Below, piece after piece: positions 34,605 to 42,675 of a stretch of DNA of 64,000 nucleotides. This DNA comes from Hyphomicrobiales bacterium (GTDB lineage Bacteria; Pseudomonadota; Alphaproteobacteria; Rhizobiales; Rhizobiaceae): positions 309,108 to 373,107 of the forward strand of contig UCIA01000030.1 of NCBI GenBank assembly GCA_900472295.1, given 5' to 3'. A program made the translations under genes and the position numbers. Under the pieces are notes generated by a model. It saw nothing but the letters and a program-made list of their open reading frames with translations. It did not search any database and was not told the origin of the DNA. Each line of letters begins with the position of its first letter. Position 1 is the first letter of the stretch.

Positions 34605-35651
34605 ATGCGCATTGCGTTCTTCGTCAATTCCGTTGAGAGCGAGACGCCGGGCTACACGACGACGGCCTTGGCGCTGGCTGCCGTCCAGCGCGGCCATTCC
34701 GTCGTCTATGTCGAGCCGGGCGATTTCATCTTGCGTCCTGATGACGATCTGGCTGTCAGCGTGGCGGTTCTGCCGGATGCTCCCTACAAGACATCGGACA
34801 AACTGCATGCTGCCCTGCAGGCAGCCGCGAAGCAGAAGAAGACCGTCGCGATGAGCGACATCGACATCTTGTTTCTGCGCAACGACCCGTCGCTGGACGG
34901 CACCGATCGGCCGTGGGCGGCCAATGCAGGCATCATGTTCGGCCGGCTCGCGGCAGAACGCGGCACCATCGTCGTCAACGATCCCGACGGTCTGGCGCAG
35001 GCACAGAGCAAACTCTATCTCCAGTCTTTTCCCGAGGCGGTGAGGCCGGGAACCCTGATATCGCGCAGCATTGCCGAGATCCGCGCCTTCATCGAAAAAC
35101 AGCCGAAGGGCTGCATCGTCAAACCGCTGCAAGGGTCGGGCGGCAAGAACGTCTTCCACATTGCGACGCCTGCCGATTCCAACCTCAACCAGATTTTCGA
35201 AGCCGCCAGCGGCGACGGCTATCTCATTGCGCAGGTCTACCTCCCGGAAGCCAAGGCCGGTGACGTGCGCCTGTTCCTGATGAACGGCCTGCCGCTGGTG
35301 CGCGACGGCAAATACGCAGCCTTCCGCCGCGTTCCGGCCAAGGGCGATGTCCGCTCCAACATCCATGCCGCCGGAACGGCCCGCAAGGTCAAGGTGACGG
35401 CCACGATGCTGGGTATTGCCGAGATGGTGCGCCCCAAATTGATCAGCGACGGCATGTTCATGGTCGGGCTCGACATCGTCGGCGACAAACTGCTCGAGAT
35501 CAACGTCTTCACGCCGGGCGGGCTGACTAGGCTCGCCGACATGTACGCAACGGATTTTGCCGCCAGCGTCATCGCCGCGCTGGAGGAGAAACAGACGCTG
35601 CGGCAGGCCTATGGCAGGGCCATGACAAACTCGCGGCTGGCGACGCTCTGA
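34605..35651 (+). CDS. Glutathione-synthetase-like ATP-grasp ligase
   Basis: A 348-residue protein. The N-terminus (MRIAFFVNSVESETPGYTTT) resembles the GshB N-domain. The ATP-grasp core has GCIVKPLQGSGGKNVFHI (lysine and glycine-rich loop), AQVYLPEAKAGDVRLFLMNG and the metal-binding end GLDIVGDKLLEINVFTPGG. Such enzymes join a carboxylate to an amine, forming amide or peptide bonds with ATP. It differs from canonical GshB in its long insertion near residues 60-90. It is the third gene of a compact trio and may ligate an amino acid or glutamyl compound. Confidence 0.85.
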   Translation: MRIAFFVNSVESETPGYTTTALALAAVQRGHSVVYVEPGDFILRPDDDLAVSVAVLPDAPYKTSDKLHAALQAAAKQKKTVAMSDIDILFLRNDPSLDGTDRPWAANAGIMFGRLAAERGTIVVNDPDGLAQAQSKLYLQSFPEAVRPGTLISRSIAEIRAFIEKQPKGCIVKPLQGSGGKNVFHIATPADSNLNQIFEAASGDGYLIAQVYLPEAKAGDVRLFLMNGLPLVRDGKYAAFRRVPAKGDVRSNIHAAGTARKVKVTATMLGIAEMVRPKLISDGMFMVGLDIVGDKLLEINVFTPGGLTRLADMYATDFAASVIAALEEKQTLRQAYGRAMTNSRLATL

Positions 35652-36339
35652 GGGCACGCGGGACACGATCTGACATGATGGCCGAATTCCACAAGTGAAG
35701 GCCAACATACCTGGTTTGCGCCTAAACTTCGTCATCCAACGGCGCCCGCAAATTCCCCGAAAGCCGCGTACATTCCATCTCGGCAGCCGCACGTGAAGGA
35801 ACGGAATTCGGACAATCAATCCGTCTGCGTTCGATGGACGGCAGCTTCGGCTGTAGTGGATGCCATCCTCATCGAAAATTGAGCCAGAACTTTTGAAGCA
35901 CTCAACGGGTGCTGGAAGATTTCGATTCTTCGTTCAATCGAATGAACCAGTTGGCACGTATACCCCTACATAGTAACGTTCCGGGTCAACCAATGTGCTG
36001 CGTGAGAAGAGACTGTGCGGTGACTCTGAGTGAAGTTCCTCTCCGCCAGCCTTACACCCTGGCAGGGATCGGCGCCCGCCGCTCCGCACTGCGGTATGCC
36101 GTAAGCGCCGGGATTGCAGGCCTCCGCCTCGATGGCCGCGCACTTGCCGCCTTCAATAAACCAGTCGCTGCAGCCCGCCCTTGCTATGGCATCGCACCGT
36201 ATTGCAGTTGCTGAGTCCAGGCTTAGTAGTGCTCGGCTGCCTCATGAGTAGGCACATGTCAAGACGAATCCGACTTGCAGGTCGGGTAGTTTGCTGACAT
36301 GGTTTCCGTTGCGGAAGGTGTTCAAATGAGGGTGTAAGT
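35652..36339. other. 688-base gap without a convincing gene
   Basis: This stretch separates the ATP-grasp gene from the GTPase cluster. Open frames here are short and compositionally poor, and none has a ribosome site or recognisable motif. The last 100 bases before 36340 are AT-richer and should contain the promoter of the coiled-coil gene. A small dyad CCGAC-N6-GTCGG lies near 36268-36285. Bases 35850-35890 read like decayed mobile-element sequence but cannot be assigned. Confidence 0.5.
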
Positions 36340-37005
36340 ATGGCCAAGGAATCTTCGAATACCGCTTCTTCAGAAAAAAAGGCGGACGGAAATATCATAG
36401 GTAACACAGAAGGAAACGGGCTGAACTTCATGGGGGTCCAAGGTCGCGAGAACGGGGGTTCCGGCGACGCAGTCGGTGTCGACAAGATTCGTGACCTGCT
36501 GTTCGGCAACCAGATGCAGGATTATGACCGCCGCTTTTCAAAGCTTGAAGAGCGGGTACTGCAGCGTTTCAAGGATGTCGAATCCGAGGCCAAGCGCAAT
36601 CTCGACATGTACGAGTCAAACGCCAAGAAGCAGGTCGATTCTCTCGCGGCGCAATTGCGCAACGAGAAGGATTCACGAGCCGATGCAGACAAGGAGATTG
36701 ATCGGAATCTTCGCGAGCAAAACCAGGCACTTGAAAAGCAGGTGCGCGCGTTGTCGGATCAACTGAGCGCGCTTGAGCGCGACGTTTCGGACCGGATAAA
36801 TCGAAACGATCATTTGCTGCGTGAGGAAATCAAGCAGAAGAATGAAGGCGTTCAGATGCTGATCGAGAAAATGTTTGCCGATCTCAGCAACGTCAAGACC
36901 GACCGAAATCTTTTGGCTGGCCTGTTTGTCGAGGTCGCGAAATGTCTGAATCAGGATCCTGTCGGCAGCAAGAGCAACTCGGACCGTAGCTGGAAAGTGA
37001 GTTGA
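36340..37005 (+). CDS. Cytoplasmic coiled-coil protein of a small-GTPase cluster
   Basis: A 221-residue protein without signal or membrane segment. An N-terminal polar, Gly/Asn-rich part (residues 1-48) is followed by a dimer-forming segment (KIRDLLFGNQMQDYDRRFSK) and a long coiled coil (about 60-190) rich in Glu, Lys, Arg and Gln with heptad-like Leu/Val spacing. I recognise no named family. It precedes the OmpA-type transmembrane protein by 7 bases and is probably a scaffold in the same system. Base composition is lower in GC than the flanking metabolic operons. Confidence 0.7.
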   Translation: MAKESSNTASSEKKADGNIIGNTEGNGLNFMGVQGRENGGSGDAVGVDKIRDLLFGNQMQDYDRRFSKLEERVLQRFKDVESEAKRNLDMYESNAKKQVDSLAAQLRNEKDSRADADKEIDRNLREQNQALEKQVRALSDQLSALERDVSDRINRNDHLLREEIKQKNEGVQMLIEKMFADLSNVKTDRNLLAGLFVEVAKCLNQDPVGSKSNSDRSWKVS

Positions 37006-37012
37006 TGGGACC

Positions 37013-39670
37013 TTGACGTCAACCGTCGATCCAATCAGCCTTCCTGAAAGAACAGCCTCGAACGATAAAGAAATTGATCGCGAGGCTCTGGCTCGTCTTT
37101 TGATCGAAATTGCCCGGAACGTTGATCCGGACTACCGCGCGCAGTTCGAGGCAGTTCCGACCGCCGATCCTCGCATGGAAACGCTGCGCCAATTGCTGGT
37201 CAGCCGCGAAATTTCGGAGCTTTCACGCGTCACGCATCTGCTGAACGAACCGGAGCAGCTTGCGGCAGCCGTGGGCGATGTTCTCCCCGGCGCGGCTGCA
37301 CGAGCGCCTCATTCGCAGCTCGGCGAGGCCCTTGCGCCAGCTGTCGAACGGGCTGTGCAACGGTCAATTCAAAAGAGCCCGCGGACGCTGACGGATATAT
37401 TGTACCCGGTGTTTCTGCCAGCAATTCGCAAGTCGATCGGGGAAAAGATCGACCAGACTTTTCAGTCGCTGAATGAAACTTTAAGGCACATATTCACCTG
37501 GCATGGGCTCAAGTGGAGACTTGAAGCCTGGCGAACTGGTGCCAGCTTCTCGGAAGTTGTTCTGAAACATTCCCTTGTCTATCGCGTAGAGCACGCCTTT
37601 CTCATTCATCGCAATTCCGGTCTTTTGATAGCGCATGTAACGGCTGACAATGCAACGAGCGAAGATCCTCAGCTCATCTCTTCGATGCTCAGTGCAATTC
37701 AAGATTTTGTAAAAGACTCATTTAACGAGAAAGAGCAGAGCGGCCTGGACACAATTCGTTTCGGCGACCTTCGTCTCTGGTCGGAAGTTGGACCGTCTGC
37801 GACCCTGGTTTCGGTGATCAGAGGAAATCCACCAGAGGAATTGCATGAAATAGTTCGCGATGTGTTGCTTCGCATCCATGAGGGATCCTCACAGGCTTTA
37901 GTGGACTTTGACGGCGACAGCTCACAGTTGGCCGGTGTAGAGGCGCAGTTGCAGACTTGCGTCGAGCTGAAGCAGGAGGGATCAAACGCGGGATTTCCGT
38001 GGCTGGTGGCGGCTTCGGCCCTGCTGCTTTTGAGTCTGGCGGGCGGTTGGTTCTTTCTTTCCTGGCAATCCGGGCAGCGCTGGCAAACCTATGTATCGCG
38101 ACTGGAGACTGAGCCGGGCATCATCGTTGCCGAACAACACGTAAGCGGTGGCCAATTCTATATTGCCGGCCTGAGAGACCCGCTTGCCGCCGACCCGCAG
38201 TCGCTATTGTCTGGGACTGAGGTCGACCCCGCCCAGGTTCATTCGCAGTGGCAATTCTATCAGAGCCTTGAGCCGGAGTTCGTGTTGAAGCGGCTGACGG
38301 CGTCGCTGGCTCCGCCGGAAACAGTCCGACTTTCGATCGTCAATGATCGCATTATTGCCGAGGGTGAGGCGCCCGAGAGCTGGATAGATCGGGCGCGCGT
38401 GGCGGCGCAGCAGCTGTCGGCAGGCGGGCCGGTATTCGATATCTCGGGGGTTCGCGATGTAAGCCCCGAAGTGCGGGAGGCGGAGCGCTGGCAGGCCTAT
38501 GTGTCGCGACTGGAGACCCAGCTCGGCATCGTCGTTGCCGAACAGAAGATACGCGACGGCCAATTCTATATTGCCGGCCTGCGAGACCCGCTTGGCACCG
38601 ACCCGCAGTCGCTGTTGTCTGGAACGCAGGTCGATCCCGCCCGGGTTCATTCGCAGTGGCAATTCTATCAGAGCCTTGAGCCGGAGTTCGTTTTGAAGCG
38701 GCTGACGGCGTCGCTCTATCCGCCGGATACAGTACGACTTTCGATCGTCAATGATCGCATCGTTGCCGAGGGTGAGGCTCCCGACACCTGGATAGATCGG
38801 GCGCGCGCGGCGGCCCGACAGCTTTCGGCAGGCGGACCGGAATTCGACATATCCAAGGTTCGTGATGTGAGTCCCGAAGCACGTGCGGCGGAGCACTGGC
38901 AGTATTATGTGTCGCGACTTGAGGCCCAGCCGGGGATCATCGTCGCCCAACAAACGGTGAGGGGCGGACATTTCTACATTTCCGGCCTGAGAGACCCGCT
39001 GGCCGCCGACCCGCAAGCTCTGCTCTCCGGAACGAAGGTTGATCCTGCCCGCGTTCATTCACAGTGGCAATTCTATCAGAGCCTTGATCCGAAGTTCGTG
39101 GTCAAGCGGCTGACGGCGTCGCTCACCCCGCCGAAATCGGTTCAGCTTTCGATCATCCAGGGTCGCATCGTTGTCGTGGGTGAGGCTCCTGCCAACTGGA
39201 TCAACCGGGCGCGGGCCGCCGCAGAACAACTTTCGGCGGACGGAGTGGTTCTGGATGTCTCGCAGCTGCGTGAGCTGGACCTTGTAGAACTTAATCACTT
39301 GAGACAGGCCATCCAGACGACCGATATTTTCTTCTCCTCTGGCAAGGTTGTGCCGGGACCAGAGCAGATGCCGGTTCTCGACAGATTGGCGGATCAAATC
39401 AAGGAATTCGCCCAAAGTGCCCGCAAGTCAGGCGTAACAGCGCGGTTCATGTTGACCGGGCATTCGGACGCCACGGGCCGCGAGACAGCCAACGCATCGA
39501 TCAGCGCCGCCCGTGCCGAGGCGGTCCGTGCGCTTCTCAACAAGCGCGGCGTCGCTCCGGAACTGCTGCTGGTTCGGGGCGCGGGCACCTTTGAGCCGGC
39601 TGTGCCTGAAAATAGTCAAGCCGGGAGCTCCACCAACCGCCGGGTTTCGATTACTGTGAACCTGGACTAG
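37013..39670 (+). CDS. Transmembrane protein with three 136-residue repeats and C-terminal OmpA domain
   Basis: The protein is 885 residues from TTG 37013; the start is uncertain and ATG 37175-37177 is an alternative. Residues 1-328 are cytoplasmic, including LTDILYPVFLPAIRKSIGEK and RVEHAFLIHRNSGLLIAHVT, a roadblock-like sensory strand pattern. A membrane segment spans 329-350. Three near-identical BON-like repeats start at 356, 492 and 628. The OmpA/MotB peptidoglycan-binding domain (about 770-885) keeps Asp819 (TGHSDATG) and Arg834. It thus links the cell wall to the cytoplasm, where the GTPase is encoded next. No characterised equivalent is known to me. Confidence 0.8.
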   Translation: MTSTVDPISLPERTASNDKEIDREALARLLIEIARNVDPDYRAQFEAVPTADPRMETLRQLLVSREISELSRVTHLLNEPEQLAAAVGDVLPGAAARAPHSQLGEALAPAVERAVQRSIQKSPRTLTDILYPVFLPAIRKSIGEKIDQTFQSLNETLRHIFTWHGLKWRLEAWRTGASFSEVVLKHSLVYRVEHAFLIHRNSGLLIAHVTADNATSEDPQLISSMLSAIQDFVKDSFNEKEQSGLDTIRFGDLRLWSEVGPSATLVSVIRGNPPEELHEIVRDVLLRIHEGSSQALVDFDGDSSQLAGVEAQLQTCVELKQEGSNAGFPWLVAASALLLLSLAGGWFFLSWQSGQRWQTYVSRLETEPGIIVAEQHVSGGQFYIAGLRDPLAADPQSLLSGTEVDPAQVHSQWQFYQSLEPEFVLKRLTASLAPPETVRLSIVNDRIIAEGEAPESWIDRARVAAQQLSAGGPVFDISGVRDVSPEVREAERWQAYVSRLETQLGIVVAEQKIRDGQFYIAGLRDPLGTDPQSLLSGTQVDPARVHSQWQFYQSLEPEFVLKRLTASLYPPDTVRLSIVNDRIVAEGEAPDTWIDRARAAARQLSAGGPEFDISKVRDVSPEARAAEHWQYYVSRLEAQPGIIVAQQTVRGGHFYISGLRDPLAADPQALLSGTKVDPARVHSQWQFYQSLDPKFVVKRLTASLTPPKSVQLSIIQGRIVVVGEAPANWINRARAAAEQLSADGVVLDVSQLRELDLVELNHLRQAIQTTDIFFSSGKVVPGPEQMPVLDRLADQIKEFAQSARKSGVTARFMLTGHSDATGRETANASISAARAEAVRALLNKRGVAPELLLVRGAGTFEPAVPENSQAGSSTNRRVSITVNLD
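38078..39301 (+). repeat. Three 408-bp in-frame direct repeats
   Basis: Units start at 38078, 38486 and 38894 with exact 408-bp (136-codon) spacing. Each begins RWQ/HWQ-YVSRLE, includes FYI-GLRDPL-DPQ-LLSGT-VDPA and VHSQWQFYQSL, and ends with the ARQLSAGG-type segment. The constant length and high base identity indicate recent internal duplication in the gene. Copy number could vary between strains. Confidence 0.85.
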
Positions 39671-39681
39671 CGGAGCCCAAG

Positions 39682-40176
39682 ATGTTGCAAAAAAAGATCT
39701 GCATGGTGGGCGGGTTCGCTGTCGGAAAGACAAGCCTGGTTCGCAGGTTCGTGCAAAGCATCTTTTCAGAAACCTACTTGACCACGGTTGGCGTGAAAAT
39801 CGACAAGAAGAGTGTCGCGCTCCCGGACAAAACCGTTGATCTGATTTTGTGGGATTTGGCCGGCGAAGACGATATCGGCTCATTCCGCGTCAGCTATGTT
39901 CGTGGTGCAACCGGGCTCGTGCTTGTCGTCGATGGAACCCGCGCCGCTACTCTTGCCGTGGCGCTCACGCTGCGGGAACGGGTCGAGGCCGAATTCGGCG
40001 CTATGCCGTTTGTATTGCTGTTCAACAAGTCCGATCTGGCCGATCGGTGGGCGATATCGGATGGTGAGATTAACGAGCTGAGGCAACGTGGATGGCAAAT
40101 CTATCTGACAAGTGCGCTCTCGGGCGAGCAGGTTGATGACGCGTTTCGTCAACTTGCCTTGATGGTCACAAAATAG
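39682..40176 (+). CDS. Ras/Rab-like small GTPase
   Basis: A 164-residue stand-alone GTPase. All five G-motifs are visible: P-loop GGFAVGKTS (10-18), switch I Thr35 in LTTVGVKID, WDLAGED (57-63) with Glu62 where Ras has Gln61, NKSD (115-118) and TSAL (143-146). There is no C-terminal prenylation motif, as expected in bacteria. The Gln-to-Glu change suggests altered hydrolysis or need for a partner GAP. It lies between a cell-wall-anchored transmembrane protein and a cyclase, suggesting that it relays signals between them (inference). Confidence 0.9.
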   Translation: MLQKKICMVGGFAVGKTSLVRRFVQSIFSETYLTTVGVKIDKKSVALPDKTVDLILWDLAGEDDIGSFRVSYVRGATGLVLVVDGTRAATLAVALTLRERVEAEFGAMPFVLLFNKSDLADRWAISDGEINELRQRGWQIYLTSALSGEQVDDAFRQLALMVTK

Positions 40177-40179
40177 ACC

Positions 40180-41250
40180 ATGCATGAATTGCCAAAAGAA
40201 GTCAGAAATTGGTTTTTCAATTTCTTCTTCGACGGGCACTCTGTCGCTTATCTGAAAATCGATGCCCAACTTTGCATAGCTGCCAAGGGCGGCAATGTTG
40301 AACATTACGGACTCTCATCGCTTCGAATTGGCAAGCCTGTTGCTGAGCAGCTTGAATTCATGGAAGGTTTGCTGCCTTGCCCGGAGCTTCCGTTTCATAT
40401 GGCCATGGTCGAACTGCCCAGCGGGCGTGTCGCGGACCTTCATCTTTTTGCTGACGACGCCTGCGTGTGGCTGCTCTTTCTGGACGCCACTGCCGAACGC
40501 GACAACAGGCAGCGGCTTCAACAGAAAGCTTATGAAATGACGCTCCTGCAAGAGCGGGAGCGTCAACTCAACGAGAAATTACTGTTGACGAACGAGGCGT
40601 TGAGGAAGAGCCAAGAGGGATTGGCGCGCGAATACCAGCGCGCCGAAACCTTGCTCCTAAACATTCTTCCTGCGTCTATTGCGGAGCGGCTAAAAGCGCA
40701 GAAGAAAATTGCCGACAACCATTCAGAGGTGAGTGTGCTCTTTGCCGACATCGTCGGTTTTACGGAACGAGCGCGGAGCGTCGGAGCGGTGACGACGCTC
40801 GCTATTCTGAATTACTTCTTCAGGGCGGCGGATCGGCTCTCTGAGCGATACGGCTGCGAAAAGATCAAGACAATTGGCGATTGTGTTATGGTGGTCGCTG
40901 GCCTGCCCACCGCGCGCTCCGATCATGCAAAAGCTCTCACGCGCTATGCAGTTGAGCTGCGCAAGGCGGTTAAGCGCGAACGCTTCGCAGGAGAACCGAT
41001 AAAACTCAGAATTGGAATCCACTCCGGACCAATCGTCGCCGGCGTCATCGGAAAGAGGCGGTTCGCTTATGACCTGTGGGGCGAGACAGTTAATCTCGCC
41101 TCACGTATTCAAACGTCCGCGGAGCCCGATGAAATCCGTATTTCCGACGCAACGCGCCAACTGCTTGGACCAAAGTTTTCTTGCGACCCACTCGAGGAAA
41201 CGGAATTGCGCGGTGCAGGTCGTGTGCGAATGTGGCGGGTCCCGGCCTGA
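40180..41250 (+). CDS. Class III adenylate cyclase with N-terminal PAS-like domain
   Basis: A 356-residue soluble protein. Residues 1-105 form a PAS-like sensor, 106-170 a coiled coil and signalling helix (LLLNILPASIAERLK), and 183-356 a cyclase homology domain. Metal-binding Asp190 and Asp234, transition-state Asn305 and Arg309, and base-selecting Lys230 and Asp298 (YDLWGETVN) are all present. The Lys/Asp pair predicts ATP rather than GTP as substrate. It begins 3 bases after the GTPase stop. Coupling implies that its output depends on the GTPase state. Confidence 0.9.
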   Translation: MHELPKEVRNWFFNFFFDGHSVAYLKIDAQLCIAAKGGNVEHYGLSSLRIGKPVAEQLEFMEGLLPCPELPFHMAMVELPSGRVADLHLFADDACVWLLFLDATAERDNRQRLQQKAYEMTLLQERERQLNEKLLLTNEALRKSQEGLAREYQRAETLLLNILPASIAERLKAQKKIADNHSEVSVLFADIVGFTERARSVGAVTTLAILNYFFRAADRLSERYGCEKIKTIGDCVMVVAGLPTARSDHAKALTRYAVELRKAVKRERFAGEPIKLRIGIHSGPIVAGVIGKRRFAYDLWGETVNLASRIQTSAEPDEIRISDATRQLLGPKFSCDPLEETELRGAGRVRMWRVPA

Positions 41251-41381
41251 TTGCAGCCCTTGCCGGCGCGGATTATCTCGAACTCGTCGGATGCAATCAT
41301 TTCGAGGCGTCATTGGCGATCGACCCGATATGCGCTCGCAAGAGTCTGTGTGGCCTGCCACGGGTGCGTGACCGCAAGTAG
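41247..41381 (+). pseudogene. Possible hydrolase C-terminal remnant
   Basis: Just after the cyclase stop, another frame reads GADYLELVGCNHFEASLAID and ends at a TAG at 41381. The V-x-G-x-NHF pattern resembles the catalytic-His segment of alpha/beta hydrolases such as arylformamidase. No start or upstream part of such a gene exists here. The call is weak. With the ATPase fragment at 41430 it marks a scar-like stretch; 41251-41625 holds no intact gene. Confidence 0.25.
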
Positions 41382-41429
41382 ACAGCTTTTCGACGGCATT
41401 TCTCTGCTTGAGTTCCGACCCTTAGTGCC

Positions 41430-41591
41430 TCAGATCTTGCTCAGAAAAGCCCGTCTGAGGTCAGTCTTGGGCTGCGAGAAAAACTCCTCCGGCGTGCCGC
41501 TTTCGACGATGGCGCCGGCGTCCATGAACCCCACGCGCTGGGCCACTTTGCGGGCAAAGCCCATTTCGTGCGTCACCACCATCATTGTCAT
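41430..41591 (-). pseudogene. 3' fragment of an amino-acid ABC transporter ATPase gene
   Basis: Fifty-three codons (MTMMVVTHEMGFARKVAQRV ... FLSKI) are nearly identical to the last 55 codons of the intact ATPase gene at 46708-47460, in the same orientation. The fragment keeps the H-loop His but lacks Walker A, signature and Walker B, so it is non-functional. Sequence similarity begins and ends abruptly around 41424 and 41590. It forms one half of a direct repeat flanking the TRAP cassette. Confidence 0.88.
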
Positions 41592-41625
41592 AGCCAGGAG
41601 GCCAGCGCCACAGCATGCGCCCCGG

Positions 41626-42675
41626 TCACTCTGCGGTCAGAACAACCTTGACGCTTTGGGAGCGGTCGGCGGCGAGGAGGAAGGCCTCGGGCGCGGACGA
41701 AAGGGCGCGTTCGGCGGTAACCAGCTTCAAGACGTCGACGTCTCCATCGACGATGAGAGCGACCGCCTGACTGAATTCGGCGCCGAAACGGAATGACCCC
41801 TTCAGGTCGATCTCCTTGGCCATGACGGCGTTGGCCGGCACCGGGATCTGTCCGCCCGGCAGATTGCCGACCTGGACAACCACGCCGCCGCGCCGGACGC
41901 TGGCGATCGCCGCGGTGAGGCCGGCCGCGGTGCCTGAAATTTCGAAAGCAATATCGAATGGTCTGTCGGCGGCAAGCGCTTTGAGTTCGGCATCTCCGCC
42001 GGAAAGATCGATCGTCTGATCTGCACCGAGCCGGGTGGCGAAGGCGAGCGGCGCCGCGGCTATGTCGGCGACAGTTATCCCGCCGCAGCCTTTGACCCTG
42101 GCCGCGAGCATGGTGAGCAGTCCGATCGGCCCGGCGCCGAAGAGGATGACATTCCTGTCAGCGATCGCGCCGGCTCGCGCCACTGCGTGCAGGCTGACGG
42201 CGAGCGGCTCGGCGAGTGCCGCCGCTTGATACCCCACATGCCGCGGGACCTTGACGCATTGCGCCGGCGTGGCGTCGAAGACGCTGGCGAACCCCCCTTG
42301 CATATGCGGCGTCCTGGAAGCCGAACCCATGAAGTAGATGTTCTCGCAGAGATTGGCGCGGCCCTCAGTGCATCGCGAACAGTGCCCGCACCATCGCGAG
42401 GGGTTGACCGCAACGCGGTCACCGATGGCAAGCCCGGACGCTGCCGCGTTGATCGCGACAATCTCTCCAGCAACCTCGTGACCGAGTACGATCGGAGATG
42501 TGACGACGAAATCGCCGGTCCGCGCATGGCGAAAATAGTGCAGGTCGGAGCCGCAGATGCCGCCAGCGCCGAAACGCACGCGCACCATGCCCGACGCGAG
42601 GGGTTCGAGCGGACGCTCCACCATGCGCAGGTCTTCGGGGCTGAACAACGTCGCGGCGATCACATTGCCGGTCAC
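41626..42675 (-). CDS. Zinc-dependent alcohol dehydrogenase (L-idonate 5-dehydrogenase-like)
   Basis: The protein is 349 residues from GTG 42675, chosen because it gives a 4-base GTGA overlap with the DctM stop; ATG 42705 is the alternative. Catalytic zinc ligands lie in GGICGSDLHYF and GHEVAGE. The structural zinc Cys cluster is CGHCSRCTEGRANLC. The Rossmann motif is FGAGPIGLL. Medium-chain polyol dehydrogenases of this type oxidise sugar acids such as L-idonate to 5-keto-D-gluconate. It is the last gene of the TRAP operon, so a TRAP-imported sugar acid is the likely substrate. Confidence 0.85.
   Translation of the reverse strand: MTGNVIAATLFSPEDLRMVERPLEPLASGMVRVRFGAGGICGSDLHYFRHARTGDFVVTSPIVLGHEVAGEIVAINAAASGLAIGDRVAVNPSRWCGHCSRCTEGRANLCENIYFMGSASRTPHMQGGFASVFDATPAQCVKVPRHVGYQAAALAEPLAVSLHAVARAGAIADRNVILFGAGPIGLLTMLAARVKGCGGITVADIAAAPLAFATRLGADQTIDLSGGDAELKALAADRPFDIAFEISGTAAGLTAAIASVRRGGVVVQVGNLPGGQIPVPANAVMAKEIDLKGSFRFGAEFSQAVALIVDGDVDVLKLVTAERALSSAPEAFLLAADRSQSVKVVLTAE

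Noticed and set aside
33420..35819. 799-codon open frame on the minus strand
   Set aside because: It lies antisense to the DUF1704 and ATP-grasp genes, both of which have clear family motifs. Its translation is Arg/His/Gln-rich without domains, an effect of high GC.
35850..35890. Insertion-sequence remnant
   Set aside because: A few bases recall IS ends, but no transposase frame, terminal repeats or target duplication could be shown.
35909..36214. 101-codon open frame in the long gap
   Set aside because: No ribosome site or family pattern; Cys/Pro-rich ending and position in an apparently decayed stretch make coding unlikely.
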